DNA of 64,000 nucleotides from Archaeoglobaceae archaeon (GCA_027028145.1 JALVJV010000019.1:124001-188000), one strand, 5' to 3'; counted from the stretch's first letter, positions 8,412 to 17,324 are shown. A program made the numbers and translations. The notes: generated by a model from the sequence alone, not told the origin.

Positions 8412-9178
8412 TGATGAAGCAGAGGGTTACGGATGAGGACATCAAGAAGAGGCTTGAGAAGATAAAACACAAGATCGCGATAATGAGCGGAAAAGGTGGC
8501 GTCGGCAAAAGCACAGTAACCGCTTTGCTCGCCGTCCATTACGCTAAGAAGGGGCACACCGTTGGAATCTTCGATGCGGACTTCTTAGGGCCGAGCATTC
8601 CGAAGATATTCGGTGTTGAAGGGAAGAGACCCGTGCTGAGAGAGGAGGGAATAGAACCGGTTTACAGCGAGAGATACGGTATAAGGATCATGTCGATCCA
8701 GTTCTTCCTTCCGTCCAGAGAGAGTCCCGTGATATGGAGGGGACCGCTGATAGCCGGAGTCATGAGGGACTTCTTGGGCAGAACGGATTGGGGCGAATTG
8801 GATTATTTGCTCTTCGATCTCCCACCCGGAACCGGAGACGCTCCGCTTACGGTGTTGCAGGAGGTGAAGCCGGAAGGAGTCGTAGTCGTCACAGCTCCGC
8901 AAGATTTGACCGCTATGATAGTCGAGAAATCCATAAAGATGGCTGAGAGCTTGGAAACTGCTGTGATCGGGTTGGTAGAGAATCTGAGCTACTACGAGTG
9001 TCCCCAGTGCGGGCATAGGGAATACATCTTCGGAAAGGGGAAGGGAGGAGAGATATCGGCGAAGTATAGGATCCCATTCTTCGTTGAGATTCCTATAGAT
9101 CCGAATCTAACAAAACTTGCCGATTCCGGAAAGATCGAAGCGTATGACATCGACTACTTCGAGTTCTTCCCAATTTAA
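8411..9178 (+). CDS. Mrp/NBP35 (ApbC) family iron-sulfur cluster carrier ATPase
   Basis: From the ATG at 8411 the protein is about 255 residues. That start shares one base with the upstream stop and follows a GAGGGGTGG ribosome site; an upstream in-frame ATG at 8384 would overlap the previous gene by 28 bases. The Walker A is MSGKGGVGKSTV and the Mrp-specific CxxC is YECPQCGHRE, which holds a bridging cluster between two subunits. DLPPGTGDAPL is also diagnostic. It closes the NifX/MinD/MinD/Mrp operon. Confidence 0.93.
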   Translation: MMKQRVTDEDIKKRLEKIKHKIAIMSGKGGVGKSTVTALLAVHYAKKGHTVGIFDADFLGPSIPKIFGVEGKRPVLREEGIEPVYSERYGIRIMSIQFFLPSRESPVIWRGPLIAGVMRDFLGRTDWGELDYLLFDLPPGTGDAPLTVLQEVKPEGVVVVTAPQDLTAMIVEKSIKMAESLETAVIGLVENLSYYECPQCGHREYIFGKGKGGEISAKYRIPFFVEIPIDPNLTKLADSGKIEAYDIDYFEFFPI

Positions 9179-9245
9179 TATATTTTCAATTTTATAAAAG
9201 CAAAGTTAGTCCAATTCGGGTGTCAGTTCGAGGCTTGGGAGAAGA

Positions 9246-9776
9246 TTAGCGTATACCAAATAGGAAGAAGTGACATCTGTATGCATCTATCCTCTCAACC
9301 TTAAAGCACCTTTCGAGTAGCTTTGCCACGTATTCTTCATCAAGCCTATCCTCTTTCGGCGGACCGGAATCGCAATCCTTCCTCCAATCTATCACGGCAA
9401 CGCTGTCGGCATGCATGCAACACCAATCGATGTATTCTTCCCTGCAATCTATTTCATGCAACGAGTCGGCAAAGAGAACGAAGTCAGCTTTAAAATCGAT
9501 TTCGGGAGGTTTTTCGGAGATTATTATTCCGACGTTCTTCAAACCCTTCGACGCCAAGATCTTAGCCATTTCCAGATTTACTTCCACAGCATATACCTTT
9601 CTGAACATCCTCGCGAGGTGAACGGTAAAGTATCCGGTTCCGGCACCGATGTCGAACGCCACATCTCTCTTCGGCAACGTCTCAAGCCTCTTTATAAGAG
9701 GTTCGACGGGCAGAATGCTTTTCCTCCATTCGGATTCGAGGATATGCCAATGCTTCGGATCGAACCTGTGAGGCAT
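9246..9776 (-). CDS. Class I SAM-dependent methyltransferase
   Basis: The 176-residue protein has motif I AFDIGAGTGYFTVHLARMF (about residues 40-58) and the acidic residue closing beta-strand 2 in VYAVEVN, the standard SAM site. FVLFADSLHEID corresponds to motif IV. The size and sequence fit the small UbiE/Methyltransf_11 type. The substrate cannot be inferred, and the gene is monocistronic between convergent and divergent neighbours. Confidence 0.85.
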   Translation of the reverse strand: MPHRFDPKHWHILESEWRKSILPVEPLIKRLETLPKRDVAFDIGAGTGYFTVHLARMFRKVYAVEVNLEMAKILASKGLKNVGIIISEKPPEIDFKADFVLFADSLHEIDCREEYIDWCCMHADSVAVIDWRKDCDSGPPKEDRLDEEYVAKLLERCFKVERIDAYRCHFFLFGIR

Positions 9777-9824
9777 ACAGAATTTAGGTCGTCAAATTTA
9801 AATTTTTAGCGAGAAAATGGTATT

Positions 9825-10889
9825 ATGAAGCAATCCTTTAAGATTTGCAGGATATTCGGAATAGACGTCAGCGTTCACTTCAGCTTACTGTTCATCTTGG
9901 TCTTCCTAATCTACGTTCTCTATGCTACTCCACCTCCCTTCGGATTCGCGAATCTCAATGAGGTTCAGAGATTGATCCTATCCACGCTAACCGCCGTTCT
10001 TGTCTTCGTATGCATCCTGATCCACGAGTTATCTCATTCTCTCGTTGCTATGAGGTATGGAGCCAAAGTTAGGGGTATAGTTCTGTTCATATTCGGAGGA
10101 GTAGCTCTAATCGAAAACATACCGAGAGAGCCGAAGAAGGAATTTTTAATGGCTTTAGCAGGTCCTATGGCAAGTTTATCGATTGCTTTGATCTGCTTTT
10201 TTGCAATGCCTTTGCACAGACAGTTCTTCTTCTTGCTGGGATACTTCAACCTGATACTGGGTCTCTTCAACTTAATTCCTGCTTTTCCGATGGACGGCGG
10301 AAGGATTCTGAGAAGTCTCCTTGCGAGAAGGATGGGTTTCATCAGAGCGACGAAAGTTTCAGCCGAAGTTGGAAAGTTTTTAGCCGTATTGATGGCGATA
10401 TTCGGAATATTCGTAAGCTGGTGGCTGATATTAATTGCGCTGTTCGTATACATAGGAGCGAGCGAGGAGGAGAAGCTCGTAACGGTTGAAGGATTACTTT
10501 CGAGGTTCAAGGTTAGGGACATAATGACGCCGAATCCGATCTACGTAACTCCGGATACTAAAGTCAGGGACGTAATAGCTCTGATGCTTAAGCACAAGCA
10601 TCTCGGCTATCCGGTCGTTAAGGACAACCGGTTGGTCAGTTTGGTCACACTGAAGGATGTCATAAACGTCGATGGGGATGAGAGGGTTGAAAACGTGATG
10701 AGCAAGGATATCATTACGATATCTCCCGACGAGAACGCTTTCGAAGCTCTGAAGGTCATGAGCGAAAACAGAATCGGAAGACTGCCGGTAGTTGAGAACG
10801 GCAAGCTTGTAGGAATAGTTTCGAGGAGCGACATAGTTAGGGTTTTGGAGATCCTCGAAGCCTTAGAAGAGAGTCGTAGAACTTCTTGA
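9825..10889 (+). CDS. Site-2 protease (M50) with two CBS domains
   Basis: The 354-residue integral membrane metalloprotease has the zinc motif HELSH at residues 67-71 and the second motif NLIPAFPMDGGRIL near residues 145-160, whose Asp completes the zinc site. A pair of CBS domains follows (about residues 225-345; the first begins RDIMTPNPIYVTPDTKVRDV), which usually bind adenine nucleotides. It cleaves membrane-spanning substrates inside the bilayer. The last 53 bases overlap the convergent taw3-like gene. Confidence 0.92.
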   Translation: MKQSFKICRIFGIDVSVHFSLLFILVFLIYVLYATPPPFGFANLNEVQRLILSTLTAVLVFVCILIHELSHSLVAMRYGAKVRGIVLFIFGGVALIENIPREPKKEFLMALAGPMASLSIALICFFAMPLHRQFFFLLGYFNLILGLFNLIPAFPMDGGRILRSLLARRMGFIRATKVSAEVGKFLAVLMAIFGIFVSWWLILIALFVYIGASEEEKLVTVEGLLSRFKVRDIMTPNPIYVTPDTKVRDVIALMLKHKHLGYPVVKDNRLVSLVTLKDVINVDGDERVENVMSKDIITISPDENAFEALKVMSENRIGRLPVVENGKLVGIVSRSDIVRVLEILEALEESRRTS

Positions 10890-11415
10890 TCTTTTCCTTA
10901 CTCCTTTCGAGTTTTTTGTTTGCGAACTCGACCATAACCTTAAGACCTTCCATTCCAACGACAAGCCTACCGTTTACGGCTACCGGAGCCTCAAGCCTTT
11001 CGAGGGTGTTTACCTCCACAACGTAGTGTTTAAGCGAGATCAAACCGCTCCTTCTCAATCCCGAGTTGTTCGCTATTATCATGAGCTTCTCCGCATCTTC
11101 CAAATCTCTACAAGCTACATGGATGATGGGGGGAAACATTATAAGCCAAGTGGTCCGTTTTCCCAGCTTTACCGCATTCAAAACATCTTCAAAGCTGACT
11201 TTGCTGTGCCACTTGCCCAAGAATACCGATTCCACCTTGTCACCGAACTCCGGCATATCCATAACAGCTATCCTTCCAGAACAGCTCGAAAGCGTTACAA
11301 AGCAATCGAACGAGTTTATGAGATCGAGAAGTGGGATTATATCCTCGTCAACCTCTCCACGTTCCTTCGCTTTTAGATAACCTTCAAACTTCCTCTTCTT
11401 AAACTCGGACCACAC
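10837..11415 (-). CDS. taw3: tRNA wybutosine-synthesizing protein 3-like (Taw3) methyltransferase
   Basis: The 192-residue protein carries the family hallmark TLSSCSGRIAV at about residues 40-50 and the FPPIIHVACRDLEDAEKLM segment. Taw3/TYW3 methylates N4 of the wyosine intermediate at position 37 of tRNA-Phe. N-terminal WSEFKKRKFEGYLKA also fits archaeal members. The reading frame overlaps the convergent protease gene by 53 bases, one of the largest overlaps here. Confidence 0.88.
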   Translation of the reverse strand: MWSEFKKRKFEGYLKAKERGEVDEDIIPLLDLINSFDCFVTLSSCSGRIAVMDMPEFGDKVESVFLGKWHSKVSFEDVLNAVKLGKRTTWLIMFPPIIHVACRDLEDAEKLMIIANNSGLRRSGLISLKHYVVEVNTLERLEAPVAVNGRLVVGMEGLKVMVEFANKKLERSKEKIKKFYDSLLRLRGSPKP

Positions 11416-11455
11416 TTCAAAATCACCGAAAGGTTTTTATTTTGATTTTTGTCAA

Positions 11456-11492
11456 TGATTAATCAGGAAAATTTAACGATATTATATATCGT
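11456..11492. promoter_or_regulatory. Two palindromes in the cdhB-like promoter
   Basis: TGATTAATCA at 11456-11465 is a perfect 10-base palindrome. ACGATAT-TAT-ATATCGT at 11476-11492 is a perfect inverted repeat with 7-base arms whose centre is the only good TATA box before the gene. A regulator binding there would compete with TBP. The gene start is at 11555 with its own ribosome site GAGGAGGAGC, so the mRNA has a leader of roughly 45 bases. Confidence 0.45.
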
Positions 11493-11554
11493 AATTAGTA
11501 TTAAATTGTATGACTAATAAATAGCTCGGTGTTAAATTGAGAGGAGGAGCATGA

Positions 11555-12271
11555 ATGATCGAAACCGTATACTATATCCCAAAGCACGAGATATCCGACA
11601 AGCAATGCAGAGAGGGAATGGTCGTCGAACCTAAGGCTATTGCGGATTTGATAAGATCGGCGAGGAGACCGATTTTGATTACCGGCGGAAAATTGCTCGA
11701 AGACGAAAATCTGGTTCGTTATGCGGTCAAATTCCACAAAAAAGGTATTCCGATCGTTGCAACCGGAGCATCGAGCAAACCGTTGGTTGAGAACGGCGTA
11801 AAACCGATATTCGTTTCGAGAACGCTCCACTACTTGACGCAGTATATGTTGGACGAAGCTTGGAAGGGCTTCGATGGAAAGGGTGGATACGATTTAATTC
11901 TCTTCATGGGATTTACACCGGCTTACCTTTCGAGGATGCTTTCGGCATTGAAGCACTTCTCAAACATTGTTACGGTAAGCATAGACGAGTTCTACCAGCC
12001 GAACGCCAAGTTTAGTCTCACCGATTTCGCCTTAATAGTTAGAGATGATCTCTGCATCGGATGCGGAAACTGCGTTATAGTCTGCCCTTACAACGCGATA
12101 GAGTGCCAGTCCATAGTGAGAAACGGAAAAAGGCTTACGGTCGACGTGAGATTTTGCAAGGATTGTGAATACGTTTTCTGCGCGGATTCATGCCCATACG
12201 ATGCGATAGAGTTTAGGAAGGGCGGTGAGATTTACTACAAAGCGTTGGATGAGATCCTGAACAACCTATAG
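11555..12271 (+). CDS. CdhB-like (CODH/ACS epsilon subunit) fused to a 2[4Fe-4S] ferredoxin
   Basis: The N-terminal 165 residues match the epsilon subunit of archaeal acetyl-CoA decarbonylase/synthase (for example RPILITGGKLLEDENLVRYA and the YDLILFMGF strand). The C-terminal 70 residues form a ferredoxin: LCIGCGNCVIVCPYNA is a canonical cluster motif. The second motif, FCKDCEYVFCADSCPYDA, has two extra residues between its second and third Cys. CdhB normally ends before such a domain, and no cdhA, C, D or E lies nearby. Its role is therefore open; delivering electrons to or from a CO dehydrogenase is the simplest idea. Confidence 0.85.
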   Translation: MIETVYYIPKHEISDKQCREGMVVEPKAIADLIRSARRPILITGGKLLEDENLVRYAVKFHKKGIPIVATGASSKPLVENGVKPIFVSRTLHYLTQYMLDEAWKGFDGKGGYDLILFMGFTPAYLSRMLSALKHFSNIVTVSIDEFYQPNAKFSLTDFALIVRDDLCIGCGNCVIVCPYNAIECQSIVRNGKRLTVDVRFCKDCEYVFCADSCPYDAIEFRKGGEIYYKALDEILNNL

Positions 12272-13102
12272 ATCGCCGGCAATTCTCATTATCTCGTCCA
12301 ACAATCCCTCAGCCCATGCTCCGCTCTTATCTACCGCCGGCTTTATTTCGACCGTTTTGATCGGCTTAAGGAGGGTTGCAACTTCCTCGCTCGAAATCGA
12401 CCAAGGAGGCTTAAGGAGTATTTCAACGGCTTTTCTGTATCTCTCCCCGCTGTATATCGCGACTTTGGACGGAGCCACGAGTAAAACGATGTCGGCTTTC
12501 AGAGAGCTCCGAGTTGGAGCGGATGCGTTGTTGTAGGACTCTATAATCGTGAACTCGTGCTTCGACGATATCAACTCCACGCATTCATCAGCCAGCTCAC
12601 CTAAGTTCAGAAGGATGCTGTCGATGTCTTCGATCTCCTTGGGAGAGGGCTTGAGGGATTCGATAAGCTTCGAGGCTAAATTCCTCATTGCTTTAGTAAG
12701 CCTTCCTAAATTGTCCGAAACGTAGTAGTGGTTCGTATTATTCGGATTCGTTATTCTCAGCGCTATTATCTGCTCGTTCAGATTTAGTGCCGTGTAAAAG
12801 GTGCTCTGCCAATCGACCCTTTCCGGATCGGGTGGCATGTGCATAAAGACGACGGGGCTCTCAAGCTCTATCGGATCCCCGCTTTTCGCTTTGACGTGGA
12901 GTTTGTATATGTCCTCTCCTATGAGCTTCCCGAATTCCATGCTTCTCATTATGCTCGAGCAGTGATACCAACCGCTGAACGCCGTAATCGGCTTCGTTAC
13001 TCCCAAATCCATTCCTCTGCTCAAAGCTTCTGTAATAAGCGAGAGAGCCAAACTCGTCTTGCCCGAATCGAACGGAAGAAGTCCGACTATCAAAACCTTC
13101 AT
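12266..13102 (-). CDS. Archaeal P-loop ATPase of unknown function next to SRP54
   Basis: The 278-residue protein begins KVLIVGLLPFDSGKTSLALS, a Walker A-like loop reminiscent of dethiobiotin synthetase and cobyric acid synthase ATPases. Later features include FTIIESYNNAS and IVLLVAPSKVAIYSG. Archaeal relatives are annotated only as predicted ATPases. Its start abuts the stop of the SRP54 gene (shared base 13102), so the two form an operon. That hints at, but does not prove, a link to protein targeting. The end overlaps the convergent cdhB-like gene by six bases. Confidence 0.7.
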   Translation of the reverse strand: MKVLIVGLLPFDSGKTSLALSLITEALSRGMDLGVTKPITAFSGWYHCSSIMRSMEFGKLIGEDIYKLHVKAKSGDPIELESPVVFMHMPPDPERVDWQSTFYTALNLNEQIIALRITNPNNTNHYYVSDNLGRLTKAMRNLASKLIESLKPSPKEIEDIDSILLNLGELADECVELISSKHEFTIIESYNNASAPTRSSLKADIVLLVAPSKVAIYSGERYRKAVEILLKPPWSISSEEVATLLKPIKTVEIKPAVDKSGAWAEGLLDEIMRIAGDL

Positions 13103-14409
13103 CAGAACCCTAACTTAGGCAACTTAAACGGTAATCTACCCTTCTCAAGCTTCTTCATCTTCTTCATAACGTTCTTCATGGTCTTGTAGTATCTTAGCAG
13201 TTCCTTCACATCCTGCGGAGTCGTTCCGGAGCCTATCGCTATTCTCTTTATTCGTGAGGAGTCTATTATCTTCGGATTCAGCAACTCCTCTTCGGTCATC
13301 GAGTCCATGATAACCTTGAACTTCTTCATCTTCTCCTGAGTCATCTCCATGACGTTCTCGTCGACCTTCAAGCTTAAACCGAACGGAAGGAGCTCGAATA
13401 TCTTGCTGATCGGACCCATCTTCTGCATGGCTTCGATCTGCTTGTAGATGTCTTTCAAAGTGAAAGTTCCCTTCAAGAACGCTTCAGGATCGAGTTCCTC
13501 TTCCCTCGTAACCCTCTCGATCTTCTCGAGCAGAGCCTTTATGTCTCCCATTCCAAGCAGTCGGGATACGAATCCAGCCGGATCGAACCGCTCGAAGTCC
13601 TCAACCTTCTCTCCCGTTCCTATGAATGCTATCGGTATTCCGATCTCCCTCGCCGCAGAAAGGGCTCCTCCTCCCTTAGCCGTTCCGTCGAACTTGGTTA
13701 TGATTATGCCGTCTATACCGATAGCCTCATGGAAAGCCTTAGCCTGCTTGCTCGCCAACTGACCGATAGCCGCATCGAGCACGAGGAGCTTGTAATCGGG
13801 ATTGGCTACCTTAGCAATTTCGATCATCTCATCTATGAGCTCCTTCTCAAGAGCGTGCCTTCCGGCTGTATCTATTACGATCATGTCGTAATCCCTAAGC
13901 TTTTGCAGAGCGTTTCTTACTATTGCGACCGCATCTTTAGTCTCCTTCTCTCCATAGAACGCTATCTTGTAAGCTTCAGCCAACTGCTTCAGCTGTTCGT
14001 AAGCGGCCGGACGCCAAGTGTCTGCGCAAACGACGGCAGTTCTTAAACCTTTATCTTTGAAGTATTTAGCCAGCTTTGCGGTAGTTGTGGTTTTACCGCT
14101 TCCCTGCAGTCCGACGAGCATTATCTTCGACTTCTTCAGCGGAATTTCGAGCCCTTCACCGATTCCACGCATCAGCTCTTCATAAACGATCTTAATTATG
14201 TGCTCCCTCGGATTCAGTCCGTGTATTATCTCTTCACTCAACGCCCTCTTCTTTATGGCATCGGTGATCTCCTTAACGTGCCTAACGTTAACGTCAGCTT
14301 TAATCAAAGCCCTTTGAATATCCCTAACTATTTCCTCAACGAACTTCTTATCGATCGTGGATGATCGCGTGATCTTTTTGATTACATCCTTCAGAGCTTC
14401 CAACGCCAT
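13102..14409 (-). CDS. srp54: Signal recognition particle 54 kDa GTPase
   Basis: The 435-residue protein has the SRP GTPase motifs GLQGSGKTTTTAKLA, DTAGRH and TKFDGTAKGGGAL. It ends with the methionine-rich M domain that binds 7S RNA and signal peptides (for example IEAMQKMGPISKIFELLPFG). The length matches archaeal SRP54 of about 440-450. It acts in co-translational targeting to the Sec translocon. The 7S RNA gene is not in this window. Confidence 0.98.
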   Translation of the reverse strand: MALEALKDVIKKITRSSTIDKKFVEEIVRDIQRALIKADVNVRHVKEITDAIKKRALSEEIIHGLNPREHIIKIVYEELMRGIGEGLEIPLKKSKIMLVGLQGSGKTTTTAKLAKYFKDKGLRTAVVCADTWRPAAYEQLKQLAEAYKIAFYGEKETKDAVAIVRNALQKLRDYDMIVIDTAGRHALEKELIDEMIEIAKVANPDYKLLVLDAAIGQLASKQAKAFHEAIGIDGIIITKFDGTAKGGGALSAAREIGIPIAFIGTGEKVEDFERFDPAGFVSRLLGMGDIKALLEKIERVTREEELDPEAFLKGTFTLKDIYKQIEAMQKMGPISKIFELLPFGLSLKVDENVMEMTQEKMKKFKVIMDSMTEEELLNPKIIDSSRIKRIAIGSGTTPQDVKELLRYYKTMKNVMKKMKKLEKGRLPFKLPKLGF

Positions 14410-14482
14410 ACGCTTAGAGTTCCGTTAGCAAAGATATAACTATTGCGGAAAGTCATAAATAGTTTTATACGTAAAAGCGGAT

Positions 14483-15142
14483 ATGGAGTATAAAATAGTG
14501 TGCAAGCCGAGTTACAGCCTACTCGAGTTGAAGCTTAAGGATGGGGAGGAGGTTTTGGCGGAAGCCGGTGCGATGGTTTACATGAAAAACGTCGAACTCA
14601 AGACGGAAGTTAAAGGGGGAATATTCGGTGGACTTAAGAGGGCTTTGCTTGGGGGAGAAACCTTCTTCGTAAATCGATTCGTCGCGAGGGGAGAAGGATT
14701 ACTCGGGTTAGCTCCCAAGTATAACGGGGACATAATCCGTATTCCGGTTAACGGTAGACTGTTCGCCCAAAGTGGAGCGTTCTTAGCTTCCACACCCGAA
14801 ATCGAGATGGACACCAAATGGGGAGGTGCGAGGACATTCTTCGCCGGAGAAGGATTGTTTTTGCTGAAGCTTGAAGGTAACGGGGATGTCTTCCTAGCTT
14901 CCTTCGGCGGAATAGAGGAGCTTGAGGTTGATGGTAGTCTTATCGTAGATACCGGACATATCGTTGCCTTCGAAGACGGCTTGGATTTCGAAGTCAGAAG
15001 GGTCGGCGGACTGAAGGCGACTTTGCTGAGCGGAGAAGGACTCGTAGCTGAATTCAGAGGAAGAGGAAAGGTTTGGATTCAGACGAGGTCGATAGGGGAA
15101 TACATCGGCTGGATAGCCTCGCTGTTGCCTAAGAGGGACTGA
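14483..15142 (+). CDS. AIM24/TIGR00266 family protein
   Basis: The 219-residue beta-rich protein has the family pattern EVLAEAGAMVYMKNVELKTE, followed by GGIFGGLKRALLGGETFFVN and AFASFGGIEELEV-like segments. The family is widespread (TIGR00266, AIM24 in mitochondria) and folds as a trimeric beta-barrel. Its biochemical function is unknown. A TATA box (GTTTTATAC) lies about 20 bases before the ATG, so the mRNA is near leaderless. Confidence 0.85.
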   Translation: MEYKIVCKPSYSLLELKLKDGEEVLAEAGAMVYMKNVELKTEVKGGIFGGLKRALLGGETFFVNRFVARGEGLLGLAPKYNGDIIRIPVNGRLFAQSGAFLASTPEIEMDTKWGGARTFFAGEGLFLLKLEGNGDVFLASFGGIEELEVDGSLIVDTGHIVAFEDGLDFEVRRVGGLKATLLSGEGLVAEFRGRGKVWIQTRSIGEYIGWIASLLPKRD

Positions 15143-15602
15143 TCCTCTTAACCATCCTCTGCCACCTGCCCCAAACGTCCTTCTCTTCGAATCCGAATTT
15201 TTTATAGAACCTCTTCGCTTTGACGTTTCCTACGCCAACCCAAAGTTCTGCAATCCTTCTTCCCCTCTCCTTTGCGTAATCCAAAGCTCTCAGCAGAAGG
15301 ATCGAGCCTATCCCCTTCCCCTGCCAATTCGGATGGACGAATATCTCGTGTATCTCCCCGACTTCCTCATTTTCAAAAAAGCTGAGCCAATTGGCATCGC
15401 ATGCGACGAAGCCGACGGGTTTTTCATCAACTTCGGCGACAAAAAAGCCGTCTTTATCTCTGTTCATCAACCATCTGAAATACGATTTAATTTCTCTGGT
15501 CTTAGTGTAGGCGTATTCCTCAAGTCCTTCGTAAGCCTTCTTGTAGATCTCAACGAAAGCGTCCAAATCGTCGCTCGTTACGTTTCTGATCTTGAGTTGC
15601 AC
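15129..15602 (-). CDS. GNAT family N-acetyltransferase
   Basis: The 157-residue protein shows the acetyl-CoA loop HPNWQGKGIGSILLLRALDY (R/Q-x-x-G-x-G/A) and the C-terminal NVKAKRFYKKFGFEEK motif of GNAT enzymes. The N-terminal half resembles RimI-like members, but the acceptor cannot be named. It overlaps the convergent AIM24 gene by 14 bases. Confidence 0.88.
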   Translation of the reverse strand: MQLKIRNVTSDDLDAFVEIYKKAYEGLEEYAYTKTREIKSYFRWLMNRDKDGFFVAEVDEKPVGFVACDANWLSFFENEEVGEIHEIFVHPNWQGKGIGSILLLRALDYAKERGRRIAELWVGVGNVKAKRFYKKFGFEEKDVWGRWQRMVKRISPS

Positions 15603-15642
15603 ACAGATACATTTTTATTCTCGTTTTTAAAATTTGACGATA

Positions 15643-16632
15643 ATGGATGTCCTCGAACTGCTGAGAAATCTCGTGGAAATCCCGTCACCCTCAGGCAAGG
15701 AGGACAAGCTCATCGATTATCTTACGAACTTGCTTAACGAAATGGGATACGATCCCATTTTGACGGAGAAGGAAGGTATCAAGAATATCGTGCTGAATCC
15801 TTCCGCGGAAGTTTGGGTTATCACACACCTCGATACCGTTCCGATAAAAAGGGGTTTCAGCTTCGACGGAACATACGCTTACGGAACGGGAGTGTGCGAC
15901 ACGAAGGGTAGCATTACGGCAATTCTCTTAGCCTTGGATGAGATCGAAGAGCTCAGATTCGGAGTAGCTTTGCTGTCCGATGAGGAGGAGGGGGGAAAGG
16001 GATCGAAGGTTTTCGTCGAATCCTTTGAGCCAAAGAAGGCGGTGGTCATGGAACCGACATCGCTCAAGATAGCGAAGATCCACTACGGATCGCTCGAAAT
16101 CTTAGCTGAATTCAGGGGAATTTCAGCCCACGGTTCGATGCCGGAATTCGGAAAGAATGCGATAGATTTAGCAGTAGATGCCGTTTTGAGGCTTAGGGAA
16201 TCGATTAAAAAACCCGTGAAGTTTTTCGTTCAGGAGATAGCAGGCGGAGGAGACGAATACGCCATTCCGGACAGATGCTCTCTTAGAATCGACTTCGTAT
16301 TCCCTCCTAAAATATCTCTTTCCGAATTGAAGGAGTTCGTGTTCGGAATTTTGGGAGATGCAGATGTTAGAATAGTCGAGGAGGACGAGGGATTCGTCAG
16401 CGATGACGTTGCTTCTTTGCTCGAAGAAGCTGTAAGGATGGCTGGACTTAAAGCGGAATACGGTGAGATGCCATCTTGGACGGATGCGATAAACCTCAAG
16501 AAGGCGGGATGGGACGTAGTAGTCTTCGGACCGGGAGAGCTTTGCTACTGCCACACGGAAAGGGAGAGAATAGCAATCGATGAGATAGTTAAAGCAAAGG
16601 ACGTTCTGATAGCATTAAACGATTTGATTTAA
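15643..16632 (+). CDS. lysK: [LysW]-lysine/ornithine hydrolase, M20 peptidase family
   Basis: From the ATG at 15643 the protein is about 329 residues; an in-frame TTG nine bases earlier is possible. Metal ligands of M20 enzymes are visible in THLDTVPI, GTGVCDTKGS, DEEEGGKGS and the terminal CYCHTERERI. MEPTSLKIAKIHYGSLEI fits the LysK/ArgE subgroup that releases lysine or ornithine from the LysW carrier in archaea. argC lies at 33.5 kb, but other pathway genes are not here. Specificity between lysine and ornithine is not resolved. Confidence 0.82.
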   Translation: MDVLELLRNLVEIPSPSGKEDKLIDYLTNLLNEMGYDPILTEKEGIKNIVLNPSAEVWVITHLDTVPIKRGFSFDGTYAYGTGVCDTKGSITAILLALDEIEELRFGVALLSDEEEGGKGSKVFVESFEPKKAVVMEPTSLKIAKIHYGSLEILAEFRGISAHGSMPEFGKNAIDLAVDAVLRLRESIKKPVKFFVQEIAGGGDEYAIPDRCSLRIDFVFPPKISLSELKEFVFGILGDADVRIVEEDEGFVSDDVASLLEEAVRMAGLKAEYGEMPSWTDAINLKKAGWDVVVFGPGELCYCHTERERIAIDEIVKAKDVLIALNDLI

Positions 16633-17261
16633 ACCCTTTTTATCTTGAACTCGCACAGTTCGAAGCCCAATCCCCAGCATTTCGTTTCCTCAACCCTAAC
16701 GTTTTCACGCAAAGATTTCGCCAGAAAACCCGCTATAAATCCCTCATCGAACTTGCAGTATGGATAACCCACATTTGGTAGTCCGCTACAGAAGTAGCAG
16801 TTCTCAACGACGAACTCCGTTCTTGAAGAACTTACGCTACCAAGCCTCAACTTCTCCCAAAGGTTGGCTAAATCATCCAACGTCGAACCTTCCTCGCTCA
16901 AAGCGTAGCCGACTTCGAATCCTATCCTCTTGAAGAGGTAGGGCGAAGTTTTAAGCAGTGCGTATCCCAAAATCCTCACGACGTTTCTGAACAGCTCACC
17001 TCTATCCCTCCGCTCTATCGACTCCTTTACGGACTTCACGATCTGCCTCCCCACCTCTCCATTGGGGATCGATACGGTATAATATTTTTTTATAAAATTT
17101 TTGATTCTTTCTTCCCTCGCAACCTTAACCAAACCCTCCCTGAGAAGAGAGTCGATGTGATGCGATACCGTCGCCTTTGAAAGGTTAAGTTCTTTAGATA
17201 GCTCGGATACGGTCATCTCCCTTTCTGAAAGCAATTCCAATATTCTGAGCTTCGAGACCAT
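16629..17261 (-). CDS. ArsR-type HTH regulator with V4R sensor domain
   Basis: The N-terminal 75 residues are a winged helix (MTVSELSKELNLSKATVSHH). The C-terminal half is a V4R (4-vinyl reductase-like) small-molecule domain with conserved cysteines in NCYFCSGLPN, YPYCKFDEGF, ETKCWGLGFELCEF. V4R domains bind hydrocarbons or metals. The gene is divergent from cooS, 112 bases apart, and an inverted repeat sits at the cooS promoter. It is therefore the best candidate regulator of CO dehydrogenase. The C terminus overlaps lysK by four bases. Confidence 0.82.
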   Translation of the reverse strand: MVSKLRILELLSEREMTVSELSKELNLSKATVSHHIDSLLREGLVKVAREERIKNFIKKYYTVSIPNGEVGRQIVKSVKESIERRDRGELFRNVVRILGYALLKTSPYLFKRIGFEVGYALSEEGSTLDDLANLWEKLRLGSVSSSRTEFVVENCYFCSGLPNVGYPYCKFDEGFIAGFLAKSLRENVRVEETKCWGLGFELCEFKIKRV

Positions 17262-17324
17262 TAAATGTAATCAAACCGGTTAGAATATAATAATTTCGGT
17301 TGACATTTTTCCAACTATATCGAA

